A stretch of DNA of 20,448 nucleotides from contig CAZCEC010000097.1 in the NCBI GenBank assembly GCA_964497615.1, forward strand, positions 1 through 20,448. The letters run 5' to 3'. Within the stretch, counting starts at the first letter, position 1. The number at the start of each line of letters is the position of its first letter. This stretch comes from CAZCEC01 sp964497615. GTDB lineage: Bacteria > Chloroflexota > Anaerolineae > Anaerolineales > UBA6663. Shown here one piece after another: positions 13,974 through 20,448 of the stretch. The notes beneath the pieces are model-generated. The model was not told the origin of the DNA. It did not search any database and saw only the letters and a program-made list of their open reading frames with translations. The translations under genes were made by a program, and so were the position numbers.

Positions 13974-15031
13974 CCGCACCCACCGCGCCGTATGCGCCGG
14001 CCTGCCCCGCGCCCCTGACCGACAGCGACCGTATCCTGATCGGGCATGGCAGCGGCGGCCGCATGTCGCACGACCTCATCAACCGGCTGTTCCTACCGCC
14101 GTTCGATAACGCGGCGTTGCGGGCGGGTGACGATGCGGGCGTGGTGCAGCCCAACCCTTGCACCCGGCTGGCGGTGTGCACCGACTCGCATGTGGTGTGG
14201 CCGCTGTTCTTCCCCGGCGGCGATATTGGGCGGCTGGCGGTGTGCGGCACCGTGAACGACCTGGCGATGATGGGGGCCAAGCCCCTGTATCTCACGGCCG
14301 GATTCATCCTCGAGGAAGGGTTGGCGCAAAGTGTATTGGAGCGGGTGGTCGAGTCGATGCGGATGGCGGCGGCCGAGGCCGGGGTAGAGATCGTCGCCGG
14401 AGACACGAAAGTCGTCCAGCGGGGCAAGGCCGACGGGCTGTACATCAATACGGCGGGGGTTGGAGTCATTCCGCTGGAACTGAACCTGGGCGGGGCGCGC
14501 GCGCTGCCGGGGGATGCAGTGCTGCTCTCTGGGCCGATCGGCGATCATGGCCTGGCGGTGCTGGCGGCGCGCGGCGACCTGGGCTTCACGCTGGACGCGG
14601 CCAGCGATGTGGCCCCGCTCAATCATCTCGCGGCGGCGATGCTGGAGGCCAGCGACGCGGTGCACGTGCTGCGCGACCCGACGCGCGGCGGCGTGGCGGC
14701 GACGTTGAACGAGATCGCGCGGCAGTCGCGGGTGGGCATTGCCCTAGCCGAGGAGGCCATTCCGGTGCGGCCGGCGGTCAACGCGGCGTGTGAGGTGCTA
14801 GGGCTGGACCCGCTGCAAGTGGCGAATGAGGGCAGGCTGCTGGCGGTGGTGGGCCCGGCCGACGCCGAGCGGGTGCTCCGGGCCATGCGCACCACGCGCT
14901 ATGGCGAGGAAGCTGTCCAGATCGGCGAGGTGCTGGCCGCGCCGCCGGGCCGGGTGCTCATGCGGACGAGGCTGGGCGGCACGCGCCTGGTGGATATGCC
15001 AGCCGGGGAACTGCTGCCGCGCATCTGCTGA
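13970..15031 (+). CDS. hypE: Hydrogenase expression/formation protein HypE
   Basis: The product is 353 residues. HypE is an ATP-dependent dehydratase that turns the thiocarboxamide on its C-terminal Cys into thiocyanate, the CN donor. It has the PurM/SelD-like fold: HGSGGRMSHDLINRLF near the start, DDAGVV, GTVNDLAMMGAKPLYLT, VAGDTKVV, and DPTRGGVAATLNEIA in the second domain. The chain ends in PRIC, the required C-terminal motif with Cys353. It starts by ATGA overlap with hypD and is the last gene of the operon; hypA and hypB (nickel insertion) do not follow. Confidence 0.97.
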   Translation: MTAPTAPYAPACPAPLTDSDRILIGHGSGGRMSHDLINRLFLPPFDNAALRAGDDAGVVQPNPCTRLAVCTDSHVVWPLFFPGGDIGRLAVCGTVNDLAMMGAKPLYLTAGFILEEGLAQSVLERVVESMRMAAAEAGVEIVAGDTKVVQRGKADGLYINTAGVGVIPLELNLGGARALPGDAVLLSGPIGDHGLAVLAARGDLGFTLDAASDVAPLNHLAAAMLEASDAVHVLRDPTRGGVAATLNEIARQSRVGIALAEEAIPVRPAVNAACEVLGLDPLQVANEGRLLAVVGPADAERVLRAMRTTRYGEEAVQIGEVLAAPPGRVLMRTRLGGTRLVDMPAGELLPRIC

Positions 15032-15034
15032 ACC

Positions 15035-15091
15035 GGTGGGCTAATCCGGCCAGCCATCATCTGGCGCGGACCCGATGCGGATCAGCCCACC
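15035..15091. terminator. Putative terminator hairpin between convergent genes
   Basis: GGTGGGCTAATCCG (15035-15048) pairs with CGGATCAGCCCACC (15078-15091), 13 of 14 bases. An inner stem GCCAG/CTGGC (15049-15053, 15061-15065) sits in the 29-base loop. In the minus-strand transcript the single mismatch becomes a G-U pair, so the stem suits the maturase mRNA best. No T-run follows, so it may work with Rho or as an mRNA 3' end stabiliser. Confidence 0.5.
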
Positions 15092-15121
15092 AGGGCGGCG
15101 TTCGGGGTCACCAACCGCTTG

Positions 15122-16432
15122 TTACGGCCGGCCGTGGCAGAGCTTGAACTTCTTCCCGCTGCCGCAGGGGCACGGCTCGTTGCGGCGGGCGCGGGCGAAG
15201 CGCTGCTGGAGGGCGGCCTCGTCCTGGGCGGCCGTGTGGGCAATGACGGCGGCGGGTGGGCGGCCTTGCCGCAGGGCCTGAACCATGAACCGCATCGGCG
15301 CGTCAATGTGCTGGAAGAAGGCCATGAGCCCGGCGCACAGGTAGTTGAGGCCTGGCTCCCCGCCGGGTGTCTGGATGAACCGGTCCTTGGGGCAGCCGCC
15401 GTTGCAGGCGAAGCGCACGTCGCAGGCGCGGCAGTAGGCGGGCAGGCTGTCACGCTTGTGGAGGCCAAAGGCGCGCTGCTGATCGCTGGCGACCATGGGC
15501 AGCAGGTCGTGGTCCATCAAGTTTCCCAGGAGATGCTTGGGCTCGACGAAGTGGTCGCAGGAATAGAGGTCACCGTTGTGCTCCAGGGCCAGGGCCGTGC
15601 CGCAGGTCTCCTCAAAGATGCACAGCCCGGGCGGGCGGCCAAACCAGGCGTTCAGGGCCACATCGAAAATCTGGACGAACATGCGGCCCACGTCGCGGCG
15701 CACCCACTCGTCGAAGATGGCGATGAGGAAGCGGCCGTACTGCTCGGCGCTGACCGAGCGCGGCGTGACCGAATTGCCTTCCTGAAAACCGGTCAGGTTG
15801 TCGCGCTCGACGATGGGGATGAACTGGATGAACTGCGCGCCGATCTCGTCGCGGACGAAGCGATAGACCTCCAGCGGATATTCGGCATTGGCGGCGTGGA
15901 CGGTAGTGAGGACGTTGAACTCCACGCCGTGCCGCTGGAGCAGGCGCATCCCCTGCATCACGCGGTCGAGGGTGGGTTGGCCGCCCTTGTCCACGCGGTA
16001 GGCGTCGTGCAAGGCGCGCGGCCCATCGACGCTGGCGCCGATCAGAAAACCATGCTCCTTGAAGAATCTGCACCAGTCGTCGTCGAGGGTAACGGCGTTG
16101 GTCTGGAGGGTGTTGTGGACGGTGAGGCCGGGCGAGCAGTGTTTGGCTTGCAGTTCAACGGCCAGCCGGAAGAAGTCCAGCCCCATCAGGGTCGGCTCGC
16201 CGCCTTGCCAGGCAAAGGTCACCTCGGGCACGCGCTGGGCGGCGATGTACTGTTGGATGTAACGCTCCAGCAGGTCGTGCGCCATGCGGAAGCGGCTGCC
16301 AGGGTAGAGCATTTCCTTGGACAGGAAGTAGCAGTACTTACAGTCGAGGTTGCAGATCGCGCCGCGCGGCTTGGTCATGACGTGGAACGCGGGGGGCGCG
16401 GCGGCGGCGGGCGAGGGGCTGCCAGCCATCAT
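15122..16432 (-). CDS. Radical SAM anaerobic sulfatase-maturating-type enzyme with SEC-C tail
   Basis: The product is 436 residues from ATG 16432, which overlaps the stop of the upstream phosphoesterase gene (ATGATG); the longer frame upstream is shadow. Residues 20-45 read TKPRGAICNLDCKYCYFLSK, the anSME signature with the radical-SAM CxxxCxxC (Cys27, Cys31, Cys34), followed by WQGGEPTLMG and GASVDGPRALHD. The C-terminal half holds a SPASM-like Cys set (CIFEETCGTALALE, GDLYSCDHF, CRACDVRFACNGGCP) for auxiliary [4Fe-4S] clusters. The chain ends in a SEC-C metal-binding motif (PCPCGSGKKFKLCH). anSMEs oxidise a Cys or Ser of sulfatases to formylglycine, but no sulfatase is in the window; peptide-modifying relatives share this layout, so the substrate is uncertain. 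Confidence 0.9.
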   Translation of the reverse strand: MMAGSPSPAAAAPPAFHVMTKPRGAICNLDCKYCYFLSKEMLYPGSRFRMAHDLLERYIQQYIAAQRVPEVTFAWQGGEPTLMGLDFFRLAVELQAKHCSPGLTVHNTLQTNAVTLDDDWCRFFKEHGFLIGASVDGPRALHDAYRVDKGGQPTLDRVMQGMRLLQRHGVEFNVLTTVHAANAEYPLEVYRFVRDEIGAQFIQFIPIVERDNLTGFQEGNSVTPRSVSAEQYGRFLIAIFDEWVRRDVGRMFVQIFDVALNAWFGRPPGLCIFEETCGTALALEHNGDLYSCDHFVEPKHLLGNLMDHDLLPMVASDQQRAFGLHKRDSLPAYCRACDVRFACNGGCPKDRFIQTPGGEPGLNYLCAGLMAFFQHIDAPMRFMVQALRQGRPPAAVIAHTAAQDEAALQQRFARARRNEPCPCGSGKKFKLCHGRP

Positions 16433-17348
16433 AGGGTCATCGAGAACTTGCCGGCTGTGTCGGCCTGGACCAGGCCGAGGGCGGGCGAGAAGGTCTGGAC
16501 GCGGGCCTCGTGCGGGGCGAAGGTCAAGAGTTGCATCCAGCCGTCGCCGCCGTTGTCGGCCTGCTGCCAATTGGCGAAGAGTTGATGGACCGGCGTGCCG
16601 CCCTCGCTCCGGTCGCAGCGGTAGGCGAGATGGCCGCCGACGTGGTGGCCGCTGAGCACCAGATGAATGTTGTTGTGGCGGCTGACCAGCTTATGCCATA
16701 GGTCGGTCCCGTCGTTGGCCGTTGGCCCGAGAGCATAGAGCTTGGGGTTGTGGCGGTGGCCGTCGCTCACCCAGGTTCCGTCGATGTAGAGATAGGAGTG
16801 GGTGAGCATGATGGCCCGATGGCTAGAGTGAGCGGCCAGAAGGTCGTGGGCCCAATCTATCACTGCCTGGCGCGGGCCGAACTCCAGGTTGAGCAGCAGG
16901 TAGTCGTGGCTAGGGCCGGGCAGCAAGCAATATGCGTTTTCGGTGTGCCCGGCCTCAAAGAAGCCGCCCTGCCACCAGGCATGGCTGGTGTAACGCTCGG
17001 TGGGGAAGAGGGCGTTGAAGCTAGTGGCCAGCCGGTCGGTGTCGGCCTTGGTGTCGTAATCGTGGTTGCCGATGGCAAGTAGATAGGGGATTTCGGCCGC
17101 ATCCAGCAGGCGGATGGCGGAATCGGCGTTCGCCCACTGGTCGGGCTCGTTGCGGTCCACGACGTCTCCGGCGTGCAGGACGGCCCGAATGTCGTAGCGC
17201 GCCCGGTTGTCCACAATCCATTGCGTCGGAATAACTCGGGATAGCCAGCCGAATACTCCTGCGTGTCGGGCAGGAAAGCGATGGAGAACTCGCCCGGCGC
17301 GGGCAGGTCCGGCAGGGTAGCGTGTTGGCCGCCGCCTGAAGAATTCAA
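16429..17348 (-). pseudogene. Calcineurin-like metallophosphoesterase, frameshifted
   Basis: Two minus-strand frames together make one protein. The N-terminal part, from about TTG 17348, reads FSIAFLPDTQEYSAGYPELF, with the first metal-binding Asp (PDTQ). The remainder lies in another frame and runs TQWIVDNRARYDI, HAGDVVD, GNHDYDT, LTHSYLY and SGHHVGGHLAY to the stop at 16429, giving all remaining phosphoesterase metal motifs (GD, GNHD, H, GH). The frame changes between about 17218 and 17232, around CGACGCAATGG; family proteins of this kind usually read YPE-F--QTQWIVDN continuously, so a net one-base loss fits. It may be a true mutation or an assembly error. No signal peptide is evident, but the start is uncertain. 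The stop overlaps the anSME start, so the pair formed an operon. Confidence 0.8.
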
Positions 17349-17373
17349 TCTGAGTGCAATTCCTGGGCTGGAG

Positions 17374-17401
17374 TTGACAAGCCGATCAAGTGAAGTATAC
17401 T
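17374..17401 (+). promoter_or_regulatory. Sigma70-type promoter for the DHDPS-enolase-transporter operon
   Basis: TTGACA (17374-17379) and TATACT (17396-17401) are separated by 16 bases: a perfect -35 and a five-of-six -10 box, unusual in this GC-rich window. The expected transcription start is about 17408, inside the palindrome that follows, and 46 bases before ATG 17454. Confidence 0.75.
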
Positions 17402-17406
17402 ACGGG

Positions 17407-17431
17407 TTGTGACCTATGTCATAGGTCACAA
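17407..17431. promoter_or_regulatory. 25-bp perfect palindromic operator
   Basis: TTGTGACCTATG (17407-17418) and CATAGGTCACAA (17420-17431) are perfectly complementary around a single T. It starts five bases after the -10 box and covers the predicted transcription start, the classic place for a repressor. Its length and symmetry fit a dimeric regulator such as a GntR-family protein; none is encoded in the window. As RNA it would also form a 5' leader stem. Confidence 0.8.
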
Positions 17432-17453
17432 ATTTACAACTCCCAAGCCAAAT

Positions 17454-18368
17454 ATGCGAATAGATGCCGACTATGCAGCCCTGCGTGACCGCTTGTGCGC
17501 GGTCGTGGTCGTCCCCGTGACGCCCTTCGACCTCGCCGGCCAGGTGGATTTGCCCGCCTTCGAGCGGCACATTCGGTGGCTGGCGGGCAGCGGGCTGGGC
17601 GTCATCTGCATCAACGGGAACGCCAGCGAATTCTACAGCCTGAGCCTGAGGGAGCAAGCGCGCCTGACGGCGACCCTGCCCGAAGCGGCGGGCGGCGCGC
17701 TGGCGATGACGGGCATCGGCTACGATGTGGAGACGGCCATCGCAGCCGGGCAGGCGGCGCAGGCGGCGGGCGTGGGCGCGGTGATGGTGCATCATCCGCC
17801 GCACCCGTTTGTGACGCCGGAAGGCTGGACGGCCTATCACCAGGCCATCGCCGAAGGCCTGCCGGGGCTGGGCGTGGTGGCCTACATTCGCTCCAGCGCC
17901 GTCACGCCGGAAGCGGTGCGGGCGCTGGCGGAGCGCTGCCCGAATTTCGTGGGCGTGAAGTACGCGGTGCCGGACCCATTGAAGATGGCGGCCATGATCG
18001 AGACCACGCCCGCCACTCGGCTGGCGTGGGTGTGCGGGCTGGCCGAGTTGTGGGCCCCCTCCTTCTGGGCGGCAGGGGCCAGGGGCTTCACGTCGGGGCT
18101 GGCAAATGCCAACCCGGCGCTGGCGTTGAGCTTCTTTGAGTGTTTGCGAGCCGGAGATTACACGGCGGCGCATGACCGGCTGCGGATTATCCGGCCCTTT
18201 GAGCAGATGCGGGCGCGGCACGACAGCGGGCTGAACGTGGCCGTGGTGAAAGAGGCCATGGAGCAATTGGGGCTGGGGAGCCGCAAGGTGCGCCCGCCAA
18301 GCCGCGAACTGACGGAGGCCGAACGGGCCGAGGTGGCGGCTATCGTGCGGCAGTGGAGCGCGGAATGA
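17454..18368 (+). CDS. DHDPS/KdgD-family class I aldolase or dehydratase
   Basis: The product is 304 residues, the family norm. ATG 17454 (MRIDADYAALRDRL) is preferred over upstream GTG codons, which would lie in the operator. The TIM-barrel layout of the dihydrodipicolinate synthase/N-acetylneuraminate lyase family is clear: VVVVPVTPFD, NGNASEFYSLSLRE, TGIGYDVETAI, MVHHPPHPFVTPEG, the Schiff-base Lys169 in FVGVKYAV and catalytic Tyr144 in VVAYIRS. The GTTGE Thr pair used by DapA is replaced by NGNASE, so lysine biosynthesis is unlikely. The AYIRSSA segment recalls 5-dehydro-4-deoxyglucarate dehydratase (YNRDNA), and the next gene is an enolase-superfamily enzyme, a common pair in sugar-acid catabolism. 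The exact substrate is not determined. ATGA overlap with the next gene. Confidence 0.85.
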   Translation: MRIDADYAALRDRLCAVVVVPVTPFDLAGQVDLPAFERHIRWLAGSGLGVICINGNASEFYSLSLREQARLTATLPEAAGGALAMTGIGYDVETAIAAGQAAQAAGVGAVMVHHPPHPFVTPEGWTAYHQAIAEGLPGLGVVAYIRSSAVTPEAVRALAERCPNFVGVKYAVPDPLKMAAMIETTPATRLAWVCGLAELWAPSFWAAGARGFTSGLANANPALALSFFECLRAGDYTAAHDRLRIIRPFEQMRARHDSGLNVAVVKEAMEQLGLGSRKVRPPSRELTEAERAEVAAIVRQWSAE

Positions 18369-19540
18369 AGATTGCGGACGTCCGGTTGTTCCCGGTGATG
18401 ATCCCGCGCCGCACGGGGTTCAAGAATCTGCATGTGATGCTGCGGCTGGAAGCGGACGATGGCGCGGTGGGGTGGGGCGAGATGAGCGATCTCTCGCACC
18501 TGCCGCTGTATCAGCTTGATCTACAGGCGCTGGAGCAGGCGCTGACGGACATGCTGGCCGGGCAGGATGCCGCCAACCTGGCCGCGCTGGAGGAGCGTGT
18601 GCTGCGCTTCTACCCGAACGAGGGGCACAAGTACAGCCGGGCCGGTCTGGTGCGGCAGGCGGTGGACTTGGCGGCGCACGACCTTGTGGCGCGGGCGCAG
18701 GGGGTGGACGTGGCGGCGCTGCTGGGCGGGCGGCTGCGCGACCGCTTCAAGGTGTGCTACCCTATTTTTCGCATGCGGTCGGCGGCGGCCATCGGGCCCA
18801 ACCTGGCGCAAATGGAAGATGCCCTGGCGCGCGGGTTCGACCTGTTTCGCGTGTATGTGGGCGCTGACCTGAGGGCGGACGAGCAATTCTTTGAGGAGGC
18901 GCGGGAGCGGTTCGGCGACCGGGTGAAATTCAAGTCGCTGGACTTCTCCAACCTGCTGCCGTGGCGGCGCAGCCTGCCGTGGGCCGAGCGGCTGGCTGAG
19001 CGGGCCGAGTTTGCGCTGATCGAAAGCCCAACGTTTGAGAACGACGACGACGGGCTACGCGAGTTCCGGCGGCGCAGCCGCTGGCCGGTGTCGGAGCACG
19101 TCAATCACATCCAGCACGCCTGGCACCTACTGCACGCGGGGCTGGTGGATATCCTCAACGTGTCGCCCTACGTGGTAGGCGGGCTGCGGCCCAGCCTGCG
19201 CATCATTGGGCTGGCGGAAGCGGCCCAGGTCAGCGTGCTGCTGGGGACGACCCAGGAACTGGACCTGGGCACGGCGGCACTGGCACATTTGGGGGCGGCG
19301 GCGCGCGTGTTGGATTACGCCTCCGACTGCACCGGGCCAGAGCTTTACACCGAGCGGGTGGTAAAGGAGCCCCTGCGCTACGAGGGCGGCGAACTGCTGG
19401 CGCCCAATGGGCCAGGGCTGGGCGTGGAGGTGGACGAGGCGCGGCTGGCGATGTTCGCGGCAGGCGATGAGAATCCGTTTGGGGCCGATGTGCCGGCGAT
19501 CCTGGATCGCACGCCGGCCCAACCGCGAAAGGAAGCCTGA
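18365..19540 (+). CDS. Enolase-superfamily enzyme (mandelate racemase/muconate lactonizing type), divergent
   Basis: The product is 391 residues from ATG 18365, set by ATGA overlap with the preceding stop. The N-terminal capping domain begins MKIADVRLFPVMIPRRTGFKN; the barrel follows from about residue 128. The three metal ligands are likely Asp193 (KSLDFSN), Glu220 (ALIESPTF) and Glu244 (PVSEHVNH); Glu298 (GTTQELDLG) is near the seventh strand. The KxK base motif expected on the second strand reads FRVYVG (Arg162, Tyr164), so neither Lys is present and the acid/base chemistry should differ from the MLE and racemase groups. Acid sugar dehydratases in this superfamily make substrates for KdgD-type enzymes, which fits the neighbour; this enzyme's own reaction is unknown. 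Confidence 0.85.
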   Translation: MKIADVRLFPVMIPRRTGFKNLHVMLRLEADDGAVGWGEMSDLSHLPLYQLDLQALEQALTDMLAGQDAANLAALEERVLRFYPNEGHKYSRAGLVRQAVDLAAHDLVARAQGVDVAALLGGRLRDRFKVCYPIFRMRSAAAIGPNLAQMEDALARGFDLFRVYVGADLRADEQFFEEARERFGDRVKFKSLDFSNLLPWRRSLPWAERLAERAEFALIESPTFENDDDGLREFRRRSRWPVSEHVNHIQHAWHLLHAGLVDILNVSPYVVGGLRPSLRIIGLAEAAQVSVLLGTTQELDLGTAALAHLGAAARVLDYASDCTGPELYTERVVKEPLRYEGGELLAPNGPGLGVEVDEARLAMFAAGDENPFGADVPAILDRTPAQPRKEA

Positions 19541-20448
19541 TCCTTACGACGCTGTTCGGCGCGATCTTCCCGCTGGTGGCGATTGCGCTGATCGGGTATG
19601 CGGCGGCTTGGGGCAAGCTGTTCTCGGCGGAGGCCGTGAACGGGCTGTCGCGCTATGTGTACTACGTCGCGGTGCCGGCGCTGCTGTTTCACGCGCTGGC
19701 GACGCTGGAACTGCCGGCGCAGATCAATTGGGCGTTCTTGCTGGCGTACTACCTGACGGCCTTCGCGATCTACGCGGCGGGCATGGCGATTGGCCGGTGG
19801 GGTTTCGGGCACAGCCTGCGCGAGCAGAGCGTGTTTGGGCTGGGGGGCGCTTACTCCAACACGGTGATCGTGGGGCTGCCGGTGGTGCTGGGGGCGCTGG
19901 GCGAGGAAGCCTTGCTGCCCATGCTGCTGATCGTGGCGCTGCACAGCGGGCTGTTCTCGCTGGTGGTGGCGGCGCTGGCCGAGGCCGATGCGGGGCGAGG
20001 CGCGCGAGGGCGGGCGATCCTGGCGGCCATTACGCGGCGGGTGCTCACCAACCCGATCACGCTGGGCCTGGCGGCGGGGCTGGTGGTGAACTGGCTGGGG
20101 GGGGACTTGCCGGGGCCGGCGGCGCGGGTGGCGGAGGCGCTGGGCCAGAGCGTGCTGCCGTGCGCACTGTTTGTGCTGGGGGCCACCCTGACCCAATACC
20201 GGCTGGCGCGCTACACGAGCGAAGCCTGGACGATGGTGGCGCTGAAGCTGGTGGCGCATCCGCTGCTGGCCGCGCTGGTGGTGGTGTATGGCTTTCACCT
20301 CAGCGGCGTGTGGGCGGCGGTGGCGATTGTGACGGCGGGGCTGCCCATCGGGGTGAACGTCTCGGTGTTCGCCAACCGCTACGAAGCGTGCGTGCCGGCG
20401 GTGGCGGCGGCCACGTTGCTCTCGACGGTGCTGGCGGTGGTGAGCCTG
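19537..20448 (+). CDS. AEC-family permease (auxin efflux carrier-like), cut by window end
   Basis: An open frame from 19537 to the window end gives 304 codons with no stop. It is hydrophobic throughout, with about ten membrane segments and family features LFGAIFPLVAIALIGYAAA, YVYYVAVPALLFHALA, GGAYSNTVIVGLPVVLGALG, LTNPITLGLAAGLV and GQSVLPCALFVLGATL. AEC proteins transport organic acids such as malonate or malate, so it is likely the importer for the pathway's substrate. The frame has no ATG, GTG or TTG between an upstream stop at 19468-19470 and the first membrane segment. CTG 19537, overlapping the enolase stop as CTGA and preceded by AAAGGAAG, is the best start; GTG 19576 would truncate the first segment. 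Confidence 0.88.
   Translation, partial: MILTTLFGAIFPLVAIALIGYAAAWGKLFSAEAVNGLSRYVYYVAVPALLFHALATLELPAQINWAFLLAYYLTAFAIYAAGMAIGRWGFGHSLREQSVFGLGGAYSNTVIVGLPVVLGALGEEALLPMLLIVALHSGLFSLVVAALAEADAGRGARGRAILAAITRRVLTNPITLGLAAGLVVNWLGGDLPGPAARVAEALGQSVLPCALFVLGATLTQYRLARYTSEAWTMVALKLVAHPLLAALVVVYGFHLSGVWAAVAIVTAGLPIGVNVSVFANRYEACVPAVAAATLLSTVLAVVSL

Noticed and set aside
15119..16585. 488-residue plus-strand open frame opposite the radical SAM gene
   Set aside because: Shadow of a recognised gene; no motif, and it crosses the real gene's start and into the next gene.
17409..17453. Upstream GTG start for the DHDPS-family gene (adds 15 residues)
   Set aside because: It would begin inside the operator and at the predicted transcription start; ATG 17454 gives the normal family N-terminus.
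1..20448. CRISPR array, tRNA/rRNA genes, insertion sequence, riboswitch
   Set aside because: No periodic repeats with unique spacers, no cloverleaf or rRNA-like stretch, no transposase or terminal repeats, and no recognisable riboswitch core were seen on reading both strands.

Overview
The window is GC-rich, densely coded bacterial DNA with no tRNA, rRNA, CRISPR array or insertion sequence visible. The gene content suggests a strict or facultative anaerobe: a cytoplasmic electron-bifurcating type [NiFe] hydrogenase with heterodisulfide-reductase-like subunits, plus an oxygen-sensitive radical-SAM maturase. I lean to Chloroflexota (Anaerolineae/Caldilineae-like) because of the base composition and a 70-residue protein of a type I associate with that phylum. 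This is inference; no marker gene is present.

Layout. (1) 1-1822 (-): N-terminal 607 residues of a secreted protein with a transglutaminase-like fold whose catalytic Cys position is Gly. (2) 1877-2089 (-): small hypothetical protein. (3) 2174 to about 9972 (-): one compact nine-gene operon, read right to left as hdrC-hdrB-hdrA-mvhD-mvhG-mvhA-dodecin-hydrogenase maturation protease-cNMP-domain protein. Most junctions are overlaps or gaps of 30 bases or less, with clear Shine-Dalgarno sequences. (4) 9973-10285: divergent control region packed with six inverted repeats, including two abutting CRP/FNR-type palindromes. (5) 10286-15031 (+): hypF-hypC-hypD-hypE, which build the Fe(CN)2CO centre of the hydrogenase; hypA and hypB are not in the window. 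(6) 15032-15121: convergent intergenic space with a long imperfect hairpin. (7) 15122-17348 (-): a radical-SAM anSME-type maturase with a SEC-C tail, translationally overlapped by a metallophosphoesterase gene that carries a frameshift. (8) 17349-17453: strong sigma70-like promoter with a 25-bp perfect palindrome just downstream of its -10 box. (9) 17454-20448 (+): operon of a DHDPS/KdgD-family aldolase/dehydratase, an enolase-superfamily enzyme and an AEC-family transporter cut by the window end, probably an organic-acid or sugar-acid uptake and catabolism unit.

How the parts work together. MvhA/G oxidises (or forms) H2, MvhD passes electrons to HdrA, and the HdrA flavin should bifurcate them between a low-potential acceptor (ferredoxin-like) and a disulfide-type substrate at the two noncanonical clusters of HdrB, with HdrC as the wire. 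The Hyp proteins and the operon's own protease mature the NiFe site. Dodecin and a DNA-binding-less cyclic-nucleotide-binding protein are co-transcribed accessories whose roles in this complex are unknown; they, the substrate of HdrB and the palindrome-rich promoter are the most interesting open points.
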